Origin: Armatimonadota bacterium
GTDB lineage: Bacteria > Sysuimicrobiota > Sysuimicrobiia > Sysuimicrobiales > Humicultoraceae
DNA: 9,017 nt
Direction of reading: 5' to 3'
Assembly (NCBI GenBank): GCA_016199305.1
Contig: JACQGZ010000198.1
Location: forward strand, 1 to 9,017
The translations under genes were made by a program, and so were the position numbers. The notes under the pieces are model-generated. The model searched no databases. It worked only from the letters and a program-made list of their open reading frames with translations, and was not told the origin of the DNA. Shown here one piece after another: positions 6,541 to 9,017 of this stretch. Within the stretch, counting starts at the first letter, position 1, and each line of letters starts with the position of its first letter.

Positions 6541-7616
6541 AACGACCTCCGCTGCGGCCGCACCTTCTCGCCGCGCAGGTCGGCGAGGGCCAGGAGGGTC
6601 TGGCGCTGCGGGGGCGTCAGGTCGGTGGGAATCACCACCCGCAGCCGCACGTAGAGGTCCCCCTTCCCTCCCCGCAGGTCCGGCATCCCCCGGTCCCGCA
6701 GACGCAGCCGCGCGCCGGGCTGGGTGCCCGGAGGGATGGCGACCGGGATGGCGCCGTCCAGCCCCGGCACCGAGATCTCGTCGCCGAGGGCCGCCTGGAG
6801 CATGGTGAGCGGCACCTCGGTGAAGAGATCCGATCCTTCCCGCGTGAAGGTCGGATGCGGTGCGACGCGGATCACGACGTACAGATCCCCGCGGCCGCCG
6901 CCGCGGACCCCTCCCTCTCCCTCGGCGGGCAGCCGGAGCCGGGTGCCGTCATCGACCCCCGGCGGCACCTTCACCGTCAGTTCGCGGGTCGTCTCGCGCC
7001 GGCCGGTCCCCTCGCACTCGGGGCAGGGATGGCGGAGGATGGTCCCCCGCCCCCCGCATTCCCGGCAGGTGACGACCTGCGTGAAGTGGCCGAAGACGGT
7101 CTGCTGGGCGTAGCGCAGTTCGCCGGCGCCCCGGCAGGTGGGACAGGTCTCCGGGCTGCCGCCGCGCTCCCGCCCCGTGCCGAAGCAGACCGGGCAGGTC
7201 TCCAGACGCGGCAGGGTGATCGTCCGCTCCACCCCGGTCGCCGCCTCTTCCAGGGAGATCGCCAGGTCGAAGCGCAGGTCGGCTCCGCCGACCGCCTCGG
7301 CGCCGCGCGCCCGCGCCGCGCGTCCCCGCCGGCCGAAGAAGACCTCGAAGAGATCGTCGAAGGGGCTGAAGATGTCGCCGAAGCCCTGGGCGGGCATCTC
7401 GCCGACCTGGCCGAAGCGATCGTATTGCGAGCGCCGGTCCGGATCGCCCAGCACGTAGTAGGCCTCATTGATCTCTTTGAAGCGTTCGTCCGCCTGCGGG
7501 TCGTCCTTGCGTACGTCGGGGTGGAACTCGCGGGCGAGGCGGCGGTAGGCCGCCTTGACCTCGTTCTGCGTGGCGCCCTGTCCGATGCCGAGGATCGCGT
7601 AGTAGTCCTTGGCCAT
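6510..7616 (-). CDS. dnaJ: Chaperone protein DnaJ (Hsp40)
   Basis: DnaJ delivers unfolded clients to DnaK and stimulates its ATPase. The 368-residue protein has the full type I layout. The J domain (1 to about 68) begins MAKDYYAILG and has HPD at 32-34. A Gly/Phe-containing linker (69 to about 110) is Gly-poor and ends in the Arg/Ala-rich RRGRAARARG. Four zinc-binding CxxCxGxG repeats start at C141, C158, C184 and C198, and all eight cysteines are present. Two C-terminal client-binding beta domains follow, with VAPHPTFTREGSDL and VAIPPGTQPGARLRL, then a short C-terminus. The ATG at 7616 is the family start; its ribosome binding site is weak. It follows hrcA by 45 bases. The usual partners grpE and dnaK are not between them and are not in the window. 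Confidence 0.96.
   Translation of the reverse strand: MAKDYYAILGIGQGATQNEVKAAYRRLAREFHPDVRKDDPQADERFKEINEAYYVLGDPDRRSQYDRFGQVGEMPAQGFGDIFSPFDDLFEVFFGRRGRAARARGAEAVGGADLRFDLAISLEEAATGVERTITLPRLETCPVCFGTGRERGGSPETCPTCRGAGELRYAQQTVFGHFTQVVTCRECGGRGTILRHPCPECEGTGRRETTRELTVKVPPGVDDGTRLRLPAEGEGGVRGGGRGDLYVVIRVAPHPTFTREGSDLFTEVPLTMLQAALGDEISVPGLDGAIPVAIPPGTQPGARLRLRDRGMPDLRGGKGDLYVRLRVVIPTDLTPPQRQTLLALADLRGEKVRPQRRSLWKKMKDLLQ
6545..6550 (-). promoter_or_regulatory. Ribosome binding site of prmA, inside dnaJ
   Basis: GGAGGT lies 4 bases before the GTG at 6540, within the dnaJ coding sequence. It supports the GTG and hence the 31-base overlap. Confidence 0.7.
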
Positions 7617-7650
7617 GTCCGAATGGCGGCGCGGCGCTCCGGGCGGCGGT

Positions 7651-7669
7651 GGCGCCGGCGCCTAGGCGC
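7651..7669. repeat. Two overlapping palindromes at the hrcA-dnaJ junction
   Basis: GGCGCCGGCGCC (7651-7662) and GCGCCTAGGCGC (7658-7669) are both perfect 12-base palindromes and share five bases. The second is centred on the hrcA stop codon TAG. They could form alternative small hairpins in the mRNA about 35-50 bases before the dnaJ start. GC-rich DNA gives such palindromes by chance fairly often, so a role is uncertain. Confidence 0.3.
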
Positions 7670-8690
7670 TCAAGTGCGTGAGGGCCTCGCTGAGGTTTTG
7701 AGCCAGGAAGCGCACCACGGGCAACGCCCGCTCATAGGGCATGCGCCGCGGTCCCAGGATGGCCAGCGTGCCCATCGTCCGTCCCCCCACGCTGTAGCTG
7801 GCGGCGACCAGGCTGCACTCGTGCATCGCCGCGGAGGGAAACTCGCTGCCGATGGTCACCCAGGCGGTGCGTCCGGGGAGCGGCCGCAGGAGTTCGGCCA
7901 GCGCATCGGCCCGGTCCAGCGTGGAGAGGACGGGGGAGATGATCTCCAGGTGCCGGAACTCCGGCTGGGCCAGCAGGTGGCTGGTACCCTCGACGACGAT
8001 CCGGCCCGCCGCCGCCCGCCGCAGTTCGCGCTCGATCCACCGGCGCAGATACTCGAAGAGACGGTGCGAGTATGCCGCTTCGCCGACGACCGCCTCCAGC
8101 CGCTCGCGCGTGATCTCCGCCAGGGTCAACCCCTCCAGGCCTCCGCTGATCCACCGGGCGAGGCGGTCGAGGGTGTCCGGGGCCACCGGCTCCGGCAGCT
8201 CCACGGGTTGTCCCTCGAACACGCCGGTGTCGGTCACGATCAGCCCCTGCACGCGGCGCGCGTCCCGCGGGATGAAGTGGAGGTGGCGGAAGACCTGCTC
8301 CTGCGGGCGCACCGTGGAGACGACAGAGGGGTAGTGCACCTCCTCGGCCAGCGCCCGCGCGGCGCCCTGGATGAGACGCTCCGCCTCCTCGGCGAGAGAG
8401 TGGATCTGCCGGCGCAGCCGCTGCCGCTCCTCCGCCGTCAGGCGCTCCTCGTCCAGCAGGCTGTCTACATAGAAACGATAGGCCCGGTCGGTGGGGACGC
8501 GCCCGGCGGAGGTGTGCGGCTGGGCGAGGAACCCCATCTCCTCCAACACCGCCATCTCGTGCCGGATGGTGGCGGAACTCACCCCCAGGCCGGCACGGCG
8601 CAGCACCGCCTCGGAAGCCACCGGCTCCGCCGAATAGATGTACTCCTGGATGATCGTGGCCAGGATGCGCCCCTTGCGCGCGTCCAGCAT
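7662..8690 (-). CDS. hrcA: Heat-inducible transcription repressor HrcA
   Basis: HrcA is a dimeric repressor that binds the CIRCE operator, needs GroEL to fold into its active form, and lets go on heat stress. With the ATG at 8690 the protein has 342 residues, the usual length. The winged-helix DNA-binding domain (about 1-75) contains EPVASEAVLRRAGLGVSSAT then IRHEMAVLEEMGFL, followed by the hallmark TSAGRVPTDRAYRFYVD. The remainder is the GAF-like and dimerisation region. It ends with GGRTMGTLAILGPRRMPYER and an ALPVVRFLAQNLSEAL helix typical of the family. The ATG is chosen over an in-frame GTG at 8711 because GGAGG lies 5 bases before the ATG. The gene is first in its cluster and has a CIRCE element upstream, so it should repress itself and its downstream genes. 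Confidence 0.96.
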   Translation of the reverse strand: MLDARKGRILATIIQEYIYSAEPVASEAVLRRAGLGVSSATIRHEMAVLEEMGFLAQPHTSAGRVPTDRAYRFYVDSLLDEERLTAEERQRLRRQIHSLAEEAERLIQGAARALAEEVHYPSVVSTVRPQEQVFRHLHFIPRDARRVQGLIVTDTGVFEGQPVELPEPVAPDTLDRLARWISGGLEGLTLAEITRERLEAVVGEAAYSHRLFEYLRRWIERELRRAAAGRIVVEGTSHLLAQPEFRHLEIISPVLSTLDRADALAELLRPLPGRTAWVTIGSEFPSAAMHECSLVAASYSVGGRTMGTLAILGPRRMPYERALPVVRFLAQNLSEALTHLSA

Positions 8691-8695
8691 GCGGC

Positions 8696-8700
8696 CCTCC
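8696..8700 (-). promoter_or_regulatory. Ribosome binding site that decides the hrcA start
   Basis: GGAGG lies 5 bases before the ATG at 8690. An upstream in-frame GTG (8711) would add seven residues that are not typical of HrcA, so the ATG is preferred. Confidence 0.75.
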
Positions 8701-8736
8701 GTCAACCCCACCCCAACCGATTCCTCGGGCGGCGCA

Positions 8737-8763
8737 TTAGCACTCGCCGCATCCGACTGCTAA
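8737..8763. promoter_or_regulatory. CIRCE operator (HrcA-binding site)
   Basis: On the plus strand TTAGCACTC, nine bases (GCCGCATCC), then GACTGCTAA. The canonical CIRCE is TTAGCACTC-N9-GAGTGCTAA, so 17 of 18 arm positions match and the spacer length is exact. Read in the hrcA direction the left arm TTAGCAGTC holds the one mismatch. It lies between the candidate promoter and the hrcA ribosome binding site, starting close to the expected transcription start, the usual place for this operator. Confidence 0.95.
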
Positions 8764-8772
8764 TTCGGGTTC

Positions 8773-8802
8773 AGCCTATCACCGCCCAACGCGCAGTGTC
8801 AA
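8773..8802 (-). promoter_or_regulatory. Candidate sigma70/sigmaA promoter of the hrcA-dnaJ-prmA-rsmE cluster
   Basis: A perfect -35 box TTGACA (8797-8802) is followed after 18 bases by TAGGCT (8773-8778), a -10 form seen in high-GC bacteria. Transcription would start near 8765-8768, just before the CIRCE element. The -35 box overlaps the murJ stop codon (GTT TGA CA). Confidence 0.65.
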
Positions 8803-9017
8803 ACCGCGCCCGGCGGCAGCCGGCGCAGGAGCAGATCGCGCACGGCGCGGACTTCTTCCACCCCCAGAAGCCACGCGGCGGCGAGGAAGATGGCCACCCC
8901 CAGGCTCCCCGCCCCCGTCAGGAGGAGCGCCGTGTCGACAGCCTCGCCGCCCAGCCGCCCCCCCGCCCATGCCGAGACCGCCGCGGCCGCCCCCCCGGCC
9001 AGCGCCGCCGCCGCGGC
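8799..9017 (-). CDS. murJ: C-terminal end of a MurJ/MviN-type lipid II flippase, partial
   Basis: Only the last 72 codons are inside the window; the 5' part lies beyond the right edge. The frame ends at TGA (8799-8801). The residues show an Ala/Gly-rich membrane stretch, a second hydrophobic helix (LGVAIFLAAAWLLG, about 39-52 of the fragment), then a basic tail. That tail, GVEEVRAVRDLLLRRL (52-67), is like the common 'GvEElr...l.rr' ending of MurJ, the integral membrane protein that moves lipid II across the membrane for peptidoglycan synthesis. With so little sequence another multi-pass membrane protein is possible, but the ending is characteristic. It is on the same strand as hrcA and its stop codon lies inside the hrcA promoter. 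Confidence 0.65.
   Translation of the reverse strand, partial: AAAAALAGGAAAAVSAWAGGRLGGEAVDTALLLTGAGSLGVAIFLAAAWLLGVEEVRAVRDLLLRRLPPGAV

Noticed and set aside
8779..8970. Minus-strand 63-codon frame at the right edge
   Set aside because: It is a shifted frame of the murJ end; the murJ frame has the membrane helix and the typical ending.

Overview
This is a visibly GC-rich chromosomal window (roughly two-thirds G+C by eye) from a bacterium. It has an HrcA/CIRCE heat-shock circuit, bacterial Ku, MurJ and an ArgR-like operator candidate. That combination, with a hrcA-dnaJ-prmA-rsmE gene order reminiscent of Firmicutes and related deep 'Terrabacteria' lineages, suggests a high-GC member of that broad assemblage. 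The phylum cannot be fixed from the sequence alone. No rRNA, tRNA, CRISPR array, insertion sequence or integrase was seen. No gap between genes exceeds about 220 bases.

Left end (1-2020): argC, partial and running off the left edge on the minus strand, is divergent from ku on the plus strand. The 217-base spacer is the most AT-rich patch in this part. It holds a sigma70-type promoter for argC overlapped by two ARG-box-like half-matches exactly 21 bases apart. A small arginine-rich reading frame with a good ribosome binding site precedes and overlaps the start of ku.

Middle (2071-4828): two minus-strand genes for exported proteins sit between ku and the conserved heat-shock/translation cluster. 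The upstream one encodes a 629-residue secreted HtrA-class (S1C) serine protease. It has no PDZ domain. It carries a beta-rich TapB/DUF3108-like region, a proline-rich linker and a C-terminal domain made of two half-repeats. The downstream one encodes a signal peptide joined directly to the C-terminal lobe of a family 5 (DppA/OppA-like) solute-binding protein. It lacks the N-terminal lobe and the extreme C-terminus. This pair is the accessory and least explained part of the window.

Right end (4915-9017): a minus-strand cluster hrcA-dnaJ-prmA-rsmE lies downstream of the 3' end of murJ. A promoter whose -35 box contains the murJ stop codon, followed by a near-perfect CIRCE element, controls hrcA and probably the whole cluster. 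Unusually, grpE and dnaK are missing between hrcA and dnaJ. The genes are tightly packed: dnaJ and prmA overlap by 31 bases, and prmA and rsmE abut as TGA-ATG. The cluster joins protein folding control (HrcA, DnaJ) to modification of the translation machinery (PrmA on ribosomal protein L11, RsmE on 16S rRNA).
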